In this document: positions 1 to 9,882 of the stretch, one piece after another
Layout of the letters: the number at the start of each line of letters is the position of its first letter
How positions within the stretch are numbered: the first letter of the stretch is position 1
Assembly: GCA_029865845.1 (NCBI GenBank)
Contig: JARXAM010000121.1
Span: 1 to 64,000 of the forward strand
DNA: 64,000 nt
Direction of reading: 5' to 3'
Origin: Rhodoferax sp.
Lineage (GTDB): Bacteria; Pseudomonadota; Gammaproteobacteria; Burkholderiales; Burkholderiaceae_C
The notes under the pieces: model-generated
Databases searched by the model: none
Told to the model about the DNA's origin: nothing
The model's input: the letters and a program-made list of their open reading frames with translations, nothing else
Position numbers and translations under genes: made by a program

Positions 1-22
1 CATCCAAAAACGCGCCGCCAAC

Positions 23-53
23 TTTACGAATCGATAAATTTTTGGTCTACAAT
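23..53 (+). promoter_or_regulatory. Putative promoter of the tRNA-Met gene
   Basis: A TACAAT box at 48-53 matches the sigma70 -10 consensus at five of six positions and lies 10 bases before the tRNA 5' end. A weak -35-like TTTACG lies at 23-28 with a long 19-base spacer. The position fits a tRNA promoter, but the -35 is poor. Confidence 0.45.
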
Positions 54-63
54 GCCGGTCTTC

Positions 64-140
64 GGTCGTATAGCTCAGTTGGTTAGAGCGCAGCATTCAT
101 AATGCTGATGTCGGTGGTTCAAGTCCACCTACGACCACCA
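64..140 (+). tRNA. tRNA-Met (anticodon CAT), CCA encoded
   Basis: The 77 bases fold as a full cloverleaf. The acceptor strands GGTCGTA (64-70) and TACGACC (130-136) pair, the anticodon stem CAGCA/TGCTG encloses TTCATAA with anticodon CAT, the T arm has the GGTTCAAGTCC form, and the genomic 3' end is ACCA. A paired first base argues against initiator tRNA-fMet. A CAT tRNA could also be the lysidine-modified Ile2 species, but elongator Met fits best. The gene is the left border of an accessory island. Confidence 0.93.
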
Positions 141-147
141 ATTCGAC

Positions 148-175
148 AAAGCCAGCCTTGCTCTGGCTTTTTCTT
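148..175 (+). terminator. Rho-independent terminator of tRNA-Met
   Basis: AAAGCCAG (148-155) and CTGGCTTT (163-170) form a perfect 8-bp stem with a 7-base loop, followed by a T-rich tail. It lies just 3' of the tRNA. Confidence 0.85.
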
Positions 176-258
176 TCTCGGCCGCAGACGCCCGTGTTGG
201 CGCGGGTTTGGGCCGTGTGGCAGTATTCCGCTGGCGGCCGAGACGGGCGTTGGCGGAT

Positions 259-483
259 TCAGCGCCTGTCGCTATGGAATATCAATCCTGCACCTGATCG
301 GCGACGAATGCGCGCCATTGTCAGTGCATCCTTGGCCAGTCTGGTTTGCATGTGGTCCTTCATGCTCAAGCCCACCACCTGCCGACTGAACAGGTCAAAG
401 ACGACCGCCATATACAACTTCCGCGCGCAGGCGGGCCAGCTCCATTTGCCCTGCCGTGACAGTCGGGGGCTTGTCGCCGTCAC
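259..483 (-). pseudogene. IS3-family transposase (OrfB) fragment
   Basis: A 74-codon minus-strand frame contains the recognisable middle of an IS3-type OrfB integrase core: LYMAVVFDLFSRQVVG, then a DHM...DALTMA stretch and AGLIFHSDR. In intact enzymes FHSDRG carries the second catalytic Asp and is followed by SQY. Here the frame leaves the family right after FHSDR and stops. The upstream DDE part and the C-terminus are absent and no inverted repeats are visible. It is a decayed scrap of an old insertion next to the tRNA, and not a working transposase. Confidence 0.8.
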
Positions 484-764
484 CGCTGAGCACGCCCTTG
501 GCGCTCAAGCGTACCCGGTACGCGCTGTGCGTAGCCAAATTGAATCGGCAGCACGAACAGCGGTAAACTTCGCCATTGGCGGCAAAGAAATCAAGGCGCG
601 CAAGGTGCCGCTGCCAATCCCGCCCATCAAAAAGTCCTTGCGCAAGCACTTCACGACGCAATGCCCAGTGCGAAATCAAAGCGTACAGAAGCCACGGCAT
701 TGCGCCAATCCGCATGGGCCACCTTCGCGGCGTCCCTGTTTAGCCCCACCGAGCCGAGTGCCTC
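484..764. other. Unassigned stretch upstream of jetA
   Basis: About 280 bases between the transposase scrap and jetA. One minus-strand frame stays open across it (about 106 codons, 395-715) and overlaps the IS3 fragment in another frame. I recognise no family in it and see no convincing ribosome binding site. It is probably decayed mobile-element DNA that also carries the jet promoter, but I cannot point to clear -35/-10 boxes. Confidence 0.4.
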
Positions 765-2219
765 ATGACCCTCGACTTCGCCACCCTCAATGCCCTGCGC
801 ACCCACCACCCCGCGTGGCGGCTGTTGCGCTCAGACCATGCACCGCTGGTGGCGAGTTTTCTGCAGCGGGTGTTCGTGGCACCGAATGTGCGGATGATGG
901 CGGCGGCGGATTTGGCTGAGGCGTTGGAGGATGAGTTGTACGCCTTGCGCCTGCACTTGGGCGACAGCGCCTTTCCCAAACCCGCACTGGAGTACCTGAA
1001 CGACTGGGCCGCGCCCGACAAGGCCTGGCTGCGCAAGTTCTACCGTCCGGGCACGGACGAGGCGCAATTCGATTTGACGCCCGCCAGCGAAAAGGCTATT
1101 GCGTGGCTGGCGCAGCTCAGCGAGCGGCAGTTCGTCGGCACCGAATCGCGCCTGCTCACGCTGTTCGACCTGCTCAAGCAGATGAGCGAAGGCAGCGAGG
1201 CGGACCCGGCCAAGCGCATTGCCGAACTGCACAAAAAACGTGATGACATCGACGCCGAGATCGCCCGGGTGCTGTCAGGCGATGTACCGTTGCTGGACGA
1301 CACAGCGTTGAAAGATCGCTTCCAGCAGTTCATGCAGGGAGCGCGCGAGTTACTGACCGACTTCCGTGAGGTAGAGCACAACTTCCGTCAGCTAGACCGG
1401 CGTGTGCGCGAGCGCATAGCGCTGTGGGAAGGCAGCAAGGGCGCGCTGCTAGAAGACATCATGGGCGAGCGCGACTCGATTGCCGATTCCGATCAGGGAA
1501 AGAGTTTCCGCGCCTTCTGGGATTTTCTACTCTCCAGCCGACGGCAAGAAGAATTGACCGAGTTGCTGGGTCGTGTGCTCGCACTGCCTGCGGTGGCGGA
1601 CCTGAATCCGGATACTCGCACCCGCCGCGTGCATTACGACTGGATGGAAGCGGGCGAGCATACCCAGCGCACCGTCGCGGCCTTGTCACAGCAATTGCGC
1701 CGCTTTTTGGATGACCAGGCCTGGCTGGAAAACCGCCGCATTATGGACATCTTGCACGGCATCGAGAGCAAGGCGCTGGCGCTACGCGATGCGCCCCCAC
1801 CAGGCAACGTGATGGAAATGGCTGACTCCTGCGCAGATATTGAGCTGGCAATGGAGCGGCCCCTGTTCACCCCGGCCATTAAACCGGTAATCGCCGATCT
1901 GGCCTTGCAAACGGGTGATGAAGATATTGACCCATCGGCATTGTTCGATCAAATAGTGGTCGACAAGGCGCGGCTTACCCGCCATATCCGCCACGCTTTG
2001 CAGGATCGTGCCCAGATTACCTTGAGTGAGCTGGTGGCAAATCAGCCCTTGCAACAGGGGCTGGCCGAGTTGGTGGCCTATCTGCAATTGGGCAGTGAAG
2101 CATTCAACACCGTGGTGGACGAAGACACACCCGAACCCATCCGCTGGCAGGCCGTGGCAACGGATGATCAAGCCATTACCCGCAGTGCGCGGCTGCCCCG
2201 CGTGATCTTCATGCGCTGA
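765..2219 (+). CDS. jetA: Wadjet protein JetA (DUF3375)
   Basis: The 484-residue product matches the DUF3375 family, the kleisin-like (MukF-like) subunit of type I Wadjet. The opening LNALRTHHPAWRLLRSDHAP, the FDLLKQMSEGS region and the long charged helical middle (about residues 120-330) fit this family. In Wadjet, JetA bridges the JetC SMC heads and binds JetB, forming a condensin-like motor that extrudes loops on small circular DNA. The ATG at 765 is the first good start, though its ribosome binding site is weak. jetB follows after 25 bases. The call rests mainly on the complete jetA-B-C-D order, which is diagnostic. Confidence 0.93.
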   Translation: MTLDFATLNALRTHHPAWRLLRSDHAPLVASFLQRVFVAPNVRMMAAADLAEALEDELYALRLHLGDSAFPKPALEYLNDWAAPDKAWLRKFYRPGTDEAQFDLTPASEKAIAWLAQLSERQFVGTESRLLTLFDLLKQMSEGSEADPAKRIAELHKKRDDIDAEIARVLSGDVPLLDDTALKDRFQQFMQGARELLTDFREVEHNFRQLDRRVRERIALWEGSKGALLEDIMGERDSIADSDQGKSFRAFWDFLLSSRRQEELTELLGRVLALPAVADLNPDTRTRRVHYDWMEAGEHTQRTVAALSQQLRRFLDDQAWLENRRIMDILHGIESKALALRDAPPPGNVMEMADSCADIELAMERPLFTPAIKPVIADLALQTGDEDIDPSALFDQIVVDKARLTRHIRHALQDRAQITLSELVANQPLQQGLAELVAYLQLGSEAFNTVVDEDTPEPIRWQAVATDDQAITRSARLPRVIFMR

Positions 2220-2244
2220 AAAAGACCAAAAGCTGAGGCAAGGG

Positions 2245-2922
2245 ATGGAAGAAGAATTCTTGAACGCAACACCGACTGCACACCCGACGGTGCCTACAGC
2301 CGCTGATTTGTCGGTTTTGCTGATCGGCTTGCTCAAAGGCGTGCTCTACCGGGATGGCGATGAACGCCAATGGGCCGCTCTGCTGAACCTGCAAGCACGA
2401 GTGCGTGATTACGTGGCAGTGTTGAGTCTTGATCTGGTGCTCGATGAGGCAGAAGGCTATGCATTTCTGAAAAGCCGTCCCGAGCCTGCCGACGACGATC
2501 CATCTCCACGTTTGCCTCGCTTGGTCGCGCGCCGCCCGCTGTCCTTCGCCGTGAGTTTGTTGCTTGCGCTGCTACGTAAGAAACTGGCCGAGTTCGACGC
2601 GGGCGGTGGAGACACACGGCTGGTGCTATCCCGCGACGACATCGTGGAACTGGTGCGGGTGTTTCTGCCTGATGGCCCGAATGAAGCCAAACTGATGGAT
2701 CAGATCGAGGCCACGATCAACAAGGTGGCCGAACTGGGTTTTCTGCAGAAGCTCAAATCCGCTGGTGGCACGGCGGTCGGGCCAGCCACTTACGAGGTAC
2801 GGCGGATTCTGAAAGCCTTTGTCGACGCCCAATGGCTGGCCGAATTCTATACGCGTCTGGCCACGTATCAGTCTCAGTTGGCGGGGGTGAGTAACACCAA
2901 GGAAGGTGCTGGCCATGAATGA
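2245..2922 (+). CDS. jetB: Wadjet protein JetB (DUF4194)
   Basis: This 225-residue protein matches DUF4194, the small KITE/MukE-like subunit of Wadjet. The central part (about residues 85-190) is a winged-helix-like region containing [19 protein letters not shown], followed by [12 protein letters not shown]. The N-terminal 30 residues look like a flexible leader. The start ATG at 2245 follows GAGG (2235-2238) at suitable spacing. The 3' end overlaps jetC by 8 bases, so the two are probably translationally coupled. JetB is expected to bind JetA as a dimer and regulate the SMC complex. The family call is firm because of its position. Confidence 0.92.
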   Translation: MEEEFLNATPTAHPTVPTAADLSVLLIGLLKGVLYRDGDERQWAALLNLQARVRDYVAVLSLDLVLDEAEGYAFLKSRPEPADDDPSPRLPRLVARRPLSFAVSLLLALLRKKLAEFDAGGGDTRLVLSRDDIVELVRVFLPDGPNEAKLMDQIEATINKVAELGFLQKLKSAGGTAVGPATYEVRRILKAFVDAQWLAEFYTRLATYQSQLAGVSNTKEGAGHE

Positions 2923-5900
2923 TCCGCAATCACTAGGCCTGGACTTCTGCGCCGATGACATGTTGTCGGGCTTTCGGCTTACGCGGCTGGAGGCATTCAA
3001 CTGGGGCACCTTTGACGGCCGGGTGTGGACGCTGCAATTGGATGGCAAGAATGGCTTGCTAACGGGTGATATTGGCTCGGGAAAATCCACCTTGGTGGAT
3101 GCCATTACCACTCTGCTGGTGCCTGCTAACCGGATCGCCTACAACAAGGCAGCCGGCGCGGACAGCAAGGAAAGAACACTGCGCTCCTACGTGCTTGGAC
3201 ACTACAAATCCGAGCGCAATGAGGTGACCGGCGCGGCCAAGCCGGTGAGCCTGCGAGACCACAATAGCTACTCAGTGATCTTGGGTGTTTTCCACAACGC
3301 AGGCTACGACCAGACAGTTACGCTGGCACAGGTGTTCTGGATGAAGGAGGCGCAGGGGCAACCAGCGCGGTTCTTCTTGGGCGCGGAGCGTGCGCTATCT
3401 ATTGCGACTGACTTTTCACATTTCGGATCGGATATTGCCCAACTGCGAAAGAGGCTGCGCGGGCTTGGCGCTGAATTGCACGACAGCTTTCCACCCTATG
3501 CGGCGTGGTTTCGTCGGCGCTTCGGCATTGAAAACGATCAGGCACTGGAGTTGTTCCACCAAACGGTGTCGATGAAGTCAGTGGGCAACCTGACGGATTT
3601 CGTGCGCAGCCATATGCTTGAACCCTTCGAGGTTGGCCCGCGACTGCAAGCCTTGATCGGCCACTTCGATGATCTCAACCGCGCCCATCAGGCCGTGCTA
3701 AAAACCCAGCAACAGGTCGAATTGCTCACGCCTCTGATTGATGACTGTGGCCGCCACAAGGCGCTGGCAGCCGAGGTGAACGGTCTGCGTGGATGCCGAG
3801 ACAGTCTGAGGCCCCACTTTGCGGGCCTAAAGCTTGGGCTCATTGATAAACGGTTGGGCTCGCTGGCAGAAGAATGGGAGCGCGTGGATGCCCACATACA
3901 AAAATTGGATGCTACGCAGGAGACGCAAGGCCAGCAAATAGATGAACTGAAACAGGCCATCAACGACAACGGCGGCGACCGACTGGAACGCCTTGCCGTC
4001 GAAATTCGCAAAAAAGAGCAGCTGCGGGATACCCGTAAAGCCAAGGCCAGTCGCTATGGTGAACTGGCTGCCGTACTGGGTGAGCCACCCGCGACCGATG
4101 CCACCAGCTTCGTTGTGCAGCGCGGCAAGTATCAAAACTGGCGCGTGGATGCACGCAACCGCGATGCGGATCTGCAAAACACCCTCACTGAACACGGCGT
4201 GACTTTGCGCCAGGGAAAGCAAAAGCACGAGCAACAGAGCTTGGAGATTGACAGCCTTAAGCGCAGACGCAGCAACATTGATGACCAGCAAATTCAGATC
4301 CGCGCCGCGATGTGTGCGGCGCTAGGACTAAACGTAGAGGAAATGCCGTTTGCTGGTGAGTTGATACAGGTGCGCGAAGATGAGCGCGATTGGGAAGGCG
4401 CTGCCGAACGTTTGCTGCGCGGCTTCGGCCTGGCGCTGCTGGTCCCGGATGCACATTACAAGGCCGTAGCCGAATGGGTGGATGGTGCCCATTTGCGCGG
4501 CCGCCTTGTGTACTTTCATGTGCGGTCACGCAAGTCCGCTGAACTGCCTGACCTGCACCGTGATTCCTTGGTCCGCAAGTTGGCCATCAAGCCAGACTCG
4601 CCGAACTACGATTGGCTGGAACGCGAACTCGCCCATCGGTTTGACGTCGCGTGTTGTGCCACGCAAGAGCAATTCCGTCGCGAGACCCGCGCCATCACCC
4701 GCGCGGGCCAGATTAAAGACCCGAGTGGCCGACACGAAAAGGATGACCGTCACCGTATTGATGATCGCAGCCGCTATGTACTGGGCTGGAGCAATAGCGC
4801 CAAGATCGCGGCACTGGAGGCCATGCGCCGCCAGCTCGAGGAGCGGCTCGGCGAGCTTGGCAGTGAAATCGGCATTGTCCAGAAACAACGTGACGAGCTC
4901 ACCAGTCGTCTTGATGCGCTGGCCCGTCTCGAAGAGTTTACGGCGTTCGACGAGCAGGATTGGGCCAGCGTTGCCACCGAGATTGCACAGTTGGTGGATG
5001 AACGCAACCGGCTGGAGTCAGCATCGGATGTACTCAAACAGTTGAACGAAAACCTGCGCACCTTGCAGAACACGCAGAAGGAGGCTGTGGAAGCCTTACA
5101 GGCTGCGCGCGAGAAGCGGGCCAAGGTGGAACAGCGGCGCTCTGACACGCAAGACCTCCGACAGCAAACCATGGAGCGGCTTGATGGTTTTGTCGTCGAC
5201 GATGCATTGTTGGCAAAGCTCGAAGCCATGCGCGCCGCGGCGTTGGGGGAACACCAACTCACGGTTGACTCCTGCGATAACCGCGAGCAGGACGTGCGCA
5301 CTTGGCTGCAATCAAGGATTGACACCGAAGACGTGAAGCTCAAACGTCTGGCAGAGAAGATCATCAAAGCCATGGCGTCCTTCAAGGAGGCATTCAAGCT
5401 GGAGACGGCCGAGATGGATGCCAGCCTTGAAGCGGCCTTTGAATATGAAAACCTGCTGACGCAGTTGAACCGCGACGACCTGCCGCGCTTTGTTTCGCGC
5501 TTCAAGGAACTGCTCAACGTCAACACCATCAACGAAATTGCGAACTTCAATGCTCAGTTGGCCCGCGAGCGCGAAACCATCAAGGAGCGCATCGCCCACA
5601 TCAACAAATCGCTGGGCGAGATCGACTACAACGCCGGCCGCTACATCGTGCTGGAGTCGCAGGCCAGCCCCGACGCCGAGATCCGCGATTTTCAACAGGA
5701 ACTACGCGCCTGCACCGAAGGCGCTGTCACAGGTTCGGATGACGCCCAATATTCCGAGGCAAAGTTCCTGCAGGTCAAGGCGATCATCGACCGTTTCCGG
5801 GGGCGCGAAGGGTTGTCCGAACAGGATCGCCGCTGGACGGCGAAAGTCACTGATGTACGCAACTGGTTCCTTTTCGCCGCCAGCGAGCGCTGGCGTGAGG

Positions 5901-6307
5901 ACAACAGCGAACACGAGCATTACTCAGACTCCGGTGGCAAGTCGGGCGGGCAAAAGGAGAAATTGGCGTACACCATTCTGGCGGCCAGTCTGGCCTACCA
6001 GTTTGGCTTGGAGTGGGGGGAGGTCCGTTCGCGTTCCTTCCGCTTCGTGGTCATTGATGAGGCCTTCGGGCGCGGTTCTGATGAATCCGCCCAATACGGA
6101 CTGAAGCTGTTCCAGCAACTCAACTTGCAACTGTTGATTGTGACGCCGCTGCAGAAAATCCACATCATTGAGCCCTATGTCTCCAGTGTTGGCTTCGTCC
6201 ATAACGAAGGGGGACGAGCATCGAAGCTGCGCAATCTGTCCATCGAGGAATACCGCGCGCAGAAGGCCTTGATGCCAGCCCCATCTGCGCAGGAGTCTGC
6301 GCCGTGA
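2915..6307 (+). CDS. jetC: Wadjet SMC-like ATPase JetC
   Basis: The 1130-residue product is a MukB/SbcC-like SMC ATPase. Walker A GDIGSGKS is near residues 51-58. Long coiled-coil arms (about 260-480 and 620-900) flank a hinge-like globular region with [15 protein letters not shown] near 515. The ABC signature [12 protein letters not shown] is near 1005 and Walker B VVIDEAFG near 1045. All parts needed for ATP hydrolysis are present. I chose ATG 2915, inside the end of jetB and with GGAAGG eight bases upstream, over the GTG at 2906. The stop overlaps the jetD start in GTGA. JetC powers loop extrusion on plasmid DNA. Confidence 0.95.
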   Translation: MNDPQSLGLDFCADDMLSGFRLTRLEAFNWGTFDGRVWTLQLDGKNGLLTGDIGSGKSTLVDAITTLLVPANRIAYNKAAGADSKERTLRSYVLGHYKSERNEVTGAAKPVSLRDHNSYSVILGVFHNAGYDQTVTLAQVFWMKEAQGQPARFFLGAERALSIATDFSHFGSDIAQLRKRLRGLGAELHDSFPPYAAWFRRRFGIENDQALELFHQTVSMKSVGNLTDFVRSHMLEPFEVGPRLQALIGHFDDLNRAHQAVLKTQQQVELLTPLIDDCGRHKALAAEVNGLRGCRDSLRPHFAGLKLGLIDKRLGSLAEEWERVDAHIQKLDATQETQGQQIDELKQAINDNGGDRLERLAVEIRKKEQLRDTRKAKASRYGELAAVLGEPPATDATSFVVQRGKYQNWRVDARNRDADLQNTLTEHGVTLRQGKQKHEQQSLEIDSLKRRRSNIDDQQIQIRAAMCAALGLNVEEMPFAGELIQVREDERDWEGAAERLLRGFGLALLVPDAHYKAVAEWVDGAHLRGRLVYFHVRSRKSAELPDLHRDSLVRKLAIKPDSPNYDWLERELAHRFDVACCATQEQFRRETRAITRAGQIKDPSGRHEKDDRHRIDDRSRYVLGWSNSAKIAALEAMRRQLEERLGELGSEIGIVQKQRDELTSRLDALARLEEFTAFDEQDWASVATEIAQLVDERNRLESASDVLKQLNENLRTLQNTQKEAVEALQAAREKRAKVEQRRSDTQDLRQQTMERLDGFVVDDALLAKLEAMRAAALGEHQLTVDSCDNREQDVRTWLQSRIDTEDVKLKRLAEKIIKAMASFKEAFKLETAEMDASLEAAFEYENLLTQLNRDDLPRFVSRFKELLNVNTINEIANFNAQLARERETIKERIAHINKSLGEIDYNAGRYIVLESQASPDAEIRDFQQELRACTEGAVTGSDDAQYSEAKFLQVKAIIDRFRGREGLSEQDRRWTAKVTDVRNWFLFAASERWREDNSEHEHYSDSGGKSGGQKEKLAYTILAASLAYQFGLEWGEVRSRSFRFVVIDEAFGRGSDESAQYGLKLFQQLNLQLLIVTPLQKIHIIEPYVSSVGFVHNEGGRASKLRNLSIEEYRAQKALMPAPSAQESAP

Positions 6308-7512
6308 CGTGGACTGGCCCCAAAGAATTGAAAGCCCAGTTGGCGCGGTTTTGGGAGCGCGGTGAACTGCTGCGAGACGCAGTAACGGGCAATGTGCGTT
6401 TTCCTTTGCGGATGTCCCTCAAGTCCCCAACGTCAGCGGACATCACAGATCGTTTTAACGAAGTTCGCGATTGGGCTGCCGAATTGGCCACAACGAACTC
6501 TGTGCGTGTAGAGTGGCAGGAGCTCAGGCACCGTGTCCAGGGCGCGCAAAAGCTACCGGCTGGTGTGTGGGTCCAGACGTTAGAAGATGCGTTGACGTGG
6601 TTAGGCAAGCGCAAAGATTGGGAGCGCTTTTCGGCACAGGTTTCCACTACTCGGCAAACCCATCCAGCCTTGCTGCCGTGGTTAGAGAAGCGCCCGCTGC
6701 AGGCGCTGGATCTGTCCGCCGAGTGGCCTCGATTTCTGGCCGTGGTGGCGTGGCTCGTCGAACATCCACGTCCTGGCATGTATCTGCGGCAGGTGGATTT
6801 GCCTGGTGTTCACAGCAAATTCATCGAAGCACATCGTGGCGTGCTGGCCGAGTTGCTCGATCTGGCATTACCAGTCGATGCAGTGGATTCTGGCAAAACC
6901 GGTGTCAGTCAGTTTTCTGCTCGATACGGCTTTCTGGAAAAACCGACGCGCATTCGCTTCCGCGTGCTTGATCCTTCGATTCGGGTAGTGCCCGGTTTGA
7001 CATCGCCCGACTTGACGCTGGATGCAGGTAGCTTCAGCCGCCTGGATCTGGACGTGCGGCGTGTCTTCATTACAGAGAACGAGACCAACTTCCTGGCCTT
7101 TCCGCCGGCATCCAATGCCATCGTTGTTTTCGGTGCCGGGTATGGTTGGGATGCTCTGGCCCGAAGTCATTGGTTAAAGAAACGCTCAATCCATTATTGG
7201 GGTGACATCGACACACATGGCTTCGGCATTCTGGATCAGCTTCGCGGCCATTTTGACCACGTGGCCTCATTCTTGATGGACAGGGCCACGCTGGACGCGC
7301 ACGTTTCCATTTGGGGAAGTGAGGACAAACCGCTTCGCGTGGACTTGCACCGGCTCACGCCCGAGGAGAGAGCCCTCTACAAGGACCTGCGCGACAACCG
7401 TATTCGCACTGGACTGCGGTTAGAACAGGAGCACATCGGTTTCCACTGGCTATCTCGTCGCCTTCAACACCTTGATAGCATGACTGCATCTGATTCAAGC
7501 ATCTTGGGATAA
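6304..7512 (+). CDS. jetD: Wadjet nuclease subunit JetD (DUF3322-DUF2220, TOPRIM)
   Basis: The 402-residue product carries an N-terminal DUF3322 region (about 1-180) and a C-terminal DUF2220/TOPRIM fold. The acidic residues expected of TOPRIM are visible: ITENETN with E258, then [10 protein letters not shown] with D301 and D303. JetD is the topoisomerase-VI-like nuclease that cuts small circular DNA when the JetABC motor stalls. Translation starts at a GTG overlapping the jetC stop (GTGA), which indicates coupling. No truncation is seen, so the system looks complete and likely functional. The last residues, ending [13 protein letters not shown], look unconserved. Confidence 0.94.
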   Translation: MTWTGPKELKAQLARFWERGELLRDAVTGNVRFPLRMSLKSPTSADITDRFNEVRDWAAELATTNSVRVEWQELRHRVQGAQKLPAGVWVQTLEDALTWLGKRKDWERFSAQVSTTRQTHPALLPWLEKRPLQALDLSAEWPRFLAVVAWLVEHPRPGMYLRQVDLPGVHSKFIEAHRGVLAELLDLALPVDAVDSGKTGVSQFSARYGFLEKPTRIRFRVLDPSIRVVPGLTSPDLTLDAGSFSRLDLDVRRVFITENETNFLAFPPASNAIVVFGAGYGWDALARSHWLKKRSIHYWGDIDTHGFGILDQLRGHFDHVASFLMDRATLDAHVSIWGSEDKPLRVDLHRLTPEERALYKDLRDNRIRTGLRLEQEHIGFHWLSRRLQHLDSMTASDSSILG

Positions 7513-7560
7513 GACCATATATAGACCCCATTAAGTCTTTCCTGAGGCCGAGGCACAGCC

Positions 7561-7725
7561 ATGCGCTATTCATCACAAGTCAAGCCGATCAGCTATCCCA
7601 ACGCCAACGCTGCAGAGGTTCCAACGCACCTTGCGGAGCAAAGAGGGCCTATGGTTATCCGAAGGAATTGGTCGGCCTTGGCATCAATGAATACCGCCAG
7701 ACTTTCTTTAAACCGTACCGCTTGA
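7561..7725 (+). pseudogene. Broken Phd/YefM-type antitoxin (5' part)
   Basis: The frame opens MRYSSQVKPISYPNANAAEV and continues HLAEQRGPMVI, which is the N-terminal DNA-binding half of a Phd/YefM antitoxin; relatives usually continue with TQNGEAKAVLQD. After about 34 codons the homology stops, the frame turns into toxin DNA read out of frame, and it ends at TGA 7723-7725. The C-terminal half that neutralises the toxin is missing. A deletion appears to have removed the rest of the antitoxin gene and the start of the toxin gene. An AT-rich CATATATAG at about 7516 may be a relic of the module's promoter. Confidence 0.75.
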
Positions 7726-7865
7726 TTTGCCGCGTCACGGGCAGCCAAGTCATCATCTACCTGATTGCTGATGGCCGCCACGATATGCAGTCAGTGTTGG
7801 CAAGAAGGCTACCTGGCGCTGGAACGGCGGCAACACGCAGCAGTGCACATCGGCTCCAATGGTGA
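7662..7865 (+). pseudogene. ParE-type toxin fragment (3' part)
   Basis: In a different frame from the antitoxin piece, about 65 codons encode ELVGLGINEYRQTFFKPYR, then LICRV, VIIYLIADGRHDM and LARRL. This is the C-terminal half of a ParE/RelE-superfamily toxin, including the beta strands and the GRHDM-x-LLARRL tail. The N-terminal helical half is missing. The only in-frame start is a TTG at 7668 without a clear ribosome binding site. It is very unlikely to be an active toxin. Confidence 0.75.
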
Positions 7866-7907
7866 GTGGTGAGTGGTTTGGTTGCAAACCCCACACCACC
7901 ACTCGTC

Positions 7908-7941
7908 AAAGCCTGCTCTCTTTCGGACAGCAGGCTTTTTC
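7908..7941 (+). terminator. Rho-independent terminator at the island's right edge
   Basis: AAAGCCTGCT (7908-7917) and AGCAGGCTTT (7929-7938) form a perfect 10-bp stem with an 11-base loop, followed by further T residues. No intact gene ends just before it. The preceding ACCACCA (7895-7901) suggests a relic of a tRNA 3' end and its terminator. The stretch 7866-7907 is otherwise featureless apart from a GAGTGGTG/CACCACTC inverted repeat. Confidence 0.8.
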
Positions 7942-8078
7942 ATGTGCTCACTACGTACACCCTAGCGCCGTAGCCCGTCGATGGGCGCACCCACCCGGTG
8001 TTCAGGCCCCCGGTTTTTTTCGTGGCAGGGCTTACCGATAAAATCCCACCCTTCATCTACAGCCTCTGGATACACACC

Positions 8079-8468
8079 ATGAACCGCTGCAACGCTGTTT
8101 TCGCCTTGCTCTGTGCGCTGGGCCTGTGGGCCTGCAATGCCGCAGCGCAAACGGAGCCCATTCGCCAGTACGTCACGGAGCCCGACGGCACCGTGGTTGC
8201 ACTGCGTACCTTTCCGGCTCGTGCCCTGCGCGGAACCCTGGTAGTGCAGGCGCCGCCCAACGTGCTGCTGGACAACCAACCCGACCGGCTGTCCCCCGGC
8301 GCACGCATCCGTGGCGCCAACGGCATGATCGCCTTGTCCGCGTCCTTGCTGGGACAGACGCTCCCCGTGATGTACACCCGCGAACCCAACGGCATGCTGC
8401 ACGACGTATGGGTGCTGACTACGCTGGAAGCCCAGCGCCTGCCCACCAAGCCCTCATATTCCAAGTAA
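8079..8468 (+). CDS. Small periplasmic protein of unknown function
   Basis: A 129-residue product with a clear Sec-type signal peptide: [19 protein letters not shown] followed by NAAAQ, with cleavage likely after AAA or AQ. A Cys at the end of the hydrophobic core makes a lipoprotein possible, but the lipobox is poor. The mature part has no motif I know. I chose the ATG at 8079 because the signal peptide begins there; the same frame runs open upstream. It is followed after 19 bases by miaB, so the two may be cotranscribed. Function unknown. Confidence 0.7.
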   Translation: MNRCNAVFALLCALGLWACNAAAQTEPIRQYVTEPDGTVVALRTFPARALRGTLVVQAPPNVLLDNQPDRLSPGARIRGANGMIALSASLLGQTLPVMYTREPNGMLHDVWVLTTLEAQRLPTKPSYSK

Positions 8469-8487
8469 GCACCCCACCGTACCGATC

Positions 8488-9825
8488 ATGTCCAAAAAAG
8501 TCTTTATCAAAACCTTCGGCTGCCAGATGAACGAGTACGACTCGGACAAGATGGCCGACGTCCTGGGCGCAGCCCAAGGCTACGAGCCTACCGATGACGT
8601 GGAGCAGGCCGACCTGATCCTCTTTAACACCTGCTCGGTGCGCGAGAAAGCGCAAGAGAAGGTGTTTAGTGACCTGGGGCGCATCAAACACCTCAAGGCC
8701 AAGGGGGTACAGATTGGCGTGGGCGGCTGCGTGGCCAGCCAAGAGGGTGCCGAAATCATCAAACGCGCACCGTATGTCGACGTGGTGTTCGGCCCCCAAA
8801 CCCTGCACCGCTTGCCCGAGCTGCTCAATGCCCGCAAGGCACTGGACAAACCCCAAGTGGATATCAGCTTTCCCGAGATTGAAAAGTTTGACCACCTGCC
8901 GCCTGCCAAGGTAGACGGCGCATCGGCCTTTGTGAGCATCATGGAGGGCTGCAACAAGTATTGCAGCTACTGCGTGGTGCCCTATACCCGTGGCACCGAA
9001 ATCAACCGGCCGTTTGACGATGTGTTGGTGGAAATTGCCGGCCTGGCCGACCAAGGGGTGAAAGAGGTCAACCTGCTCGGGCAAAACGTGAACGCGTGGC
9101 GCAACGCCATGGGGGACTCCGGCGAGATGGCCGACTTTGCCACCCTGCTCGAATACGTGAGCGACATCCCCGGCATTGAGCGCATCCGCTACACCACCAG
9201 CCACCCCAATGAGTTCACGCCCAGTCTGATTGCCGCCTACGACAAATTGCCCAAACTGGTAAGCCACCTGCATCTGCCCGTGCAACACGGCAGCGACAAG
9301 ATCTTGATGGCCATGAAACGCGGCTACACCGCCATGGAGTACAAAAGCACCATCCGCAAGCTGCGCGCCATCCGGCCAGACATGAGCATCAGTTCGGACT
9401 TCATCGTCGGCTTCCCCGGCGAGACCGACGAAGACCACGCCAAGATGATGAAGTTGATCCACGACATCGGCTTCGACAACAGCTTTAGCTTCATCTTCAG
9501 CCCCCGCCCCGGCACGCCTGCAGCCAACTTGCCAGATGACACCCCGCACGAGGTCAAGCTCGCACGCCTGCAGGAACTGCAAGCCGCCATCAACGCCAAC
9601 ATTGCCACCATCAGCCACCAGCGCTTGGGCACCGTACAGCGCATCTTGGTGGAAGGCAGCAGCAAGCGCGACAACGGCGAACTCATGGGCCGCACCGAAT
9701 GCAACCGCGTGGTCAACTTTGCCGGCCACCCGCGCCTCGTTGGGCAGTTGGTAGACGTCACGATCACAGAAACCCGCAGCTACACCCTGCGCGGGGAAGT
9801 GGTCATGGCAACTCAAACCGCCTGA
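8488..9825 (+). CDS. miaB: tRNA-2-methylthio-N6-dimethylallyladenosine synthase
   Basis: The 445-residue protein has the full MiaB layout. An N-terminal UPF0004 domain has C12 (KTFGCQMN), C49 (NTCSVRE) and C81 (GGCVAS) for one iron-sulfur cluster. The radical-SAM motif GCNKYCSYC supplies C155, C159 and C162 for the second. A C-terminal TRAM domain starts at about residue 375. The enzyme adds a methylthio group to i6A37 in tRNAs that read UNN codons. The signature [11 protein letters not shown] separates MiaB from RimO. Length and all six cysteines are normal. Confidence 0.97.
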   Translation: MSKKVFIKTFGCQMNEYDSDKMADVLGAAQGYEPTDDVEQADLILFNTCSVREKAQEKVFSDLGRIKHLKAKGVQIGVGGCVASQEGAEIIKRAPYVDVVFGPQTLHRLPELLNARKALDKPQVDISFPEIEKFDHLPPAKVDGASAFVSIMEGCNKYCSYCVVPYTRGTEINRPFDDVLVEIAGLADQGVKEVNLLGQNVNAWRNAMGDSGEMADFATLLEYVSDIPGIERIRYTTSHPNEFTPSLIAAYDKLPKLVSHLHLPVQHGSDKILMAMKRGYTAMEYKSTIRKLRAIRPDMSISSDFIVGFPGETDEDHAKMMKLIHDIGFDNSFSFIFSPRPGTPAANLPDDTPHEVKLARLQELQAAINANIATISHQRLGTVQRILVEGSSKRDNGELMGRTECNRVVNFAGHPRLVGQLVDVTITETRSYTLRGEVVMATQTA

Positions 9826-9882
9826 GCGACCGCTTGGTCCGGCAGGAGCCGGATGGCAGTGGGCTGCCGTCGAGCGCAGCCC

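Noticed and set aside
158..919. A 253-codon plus-strand frame across the tRNA-jetA gap
   Set aside because: It overlaps the start of jetA and an antisense transposase fragment, is rich in Pro and Arg as expected of a GC-rich shadow frame, and has no recognised domain.
7868..7907. A full second tRNA near the island's right edge
   Set aside because: Only an ACCACCA-like 3' end and an inverted repeat are visible. No cloverleaf with acceptor, D and anticodon arms can be drawn.
8419..9816. A 465-codon minus-strand frame antisense to miaB
   Set aside because: MiaB is intact with all six cluster cysteines. The antisense frame has no recognisable domain.
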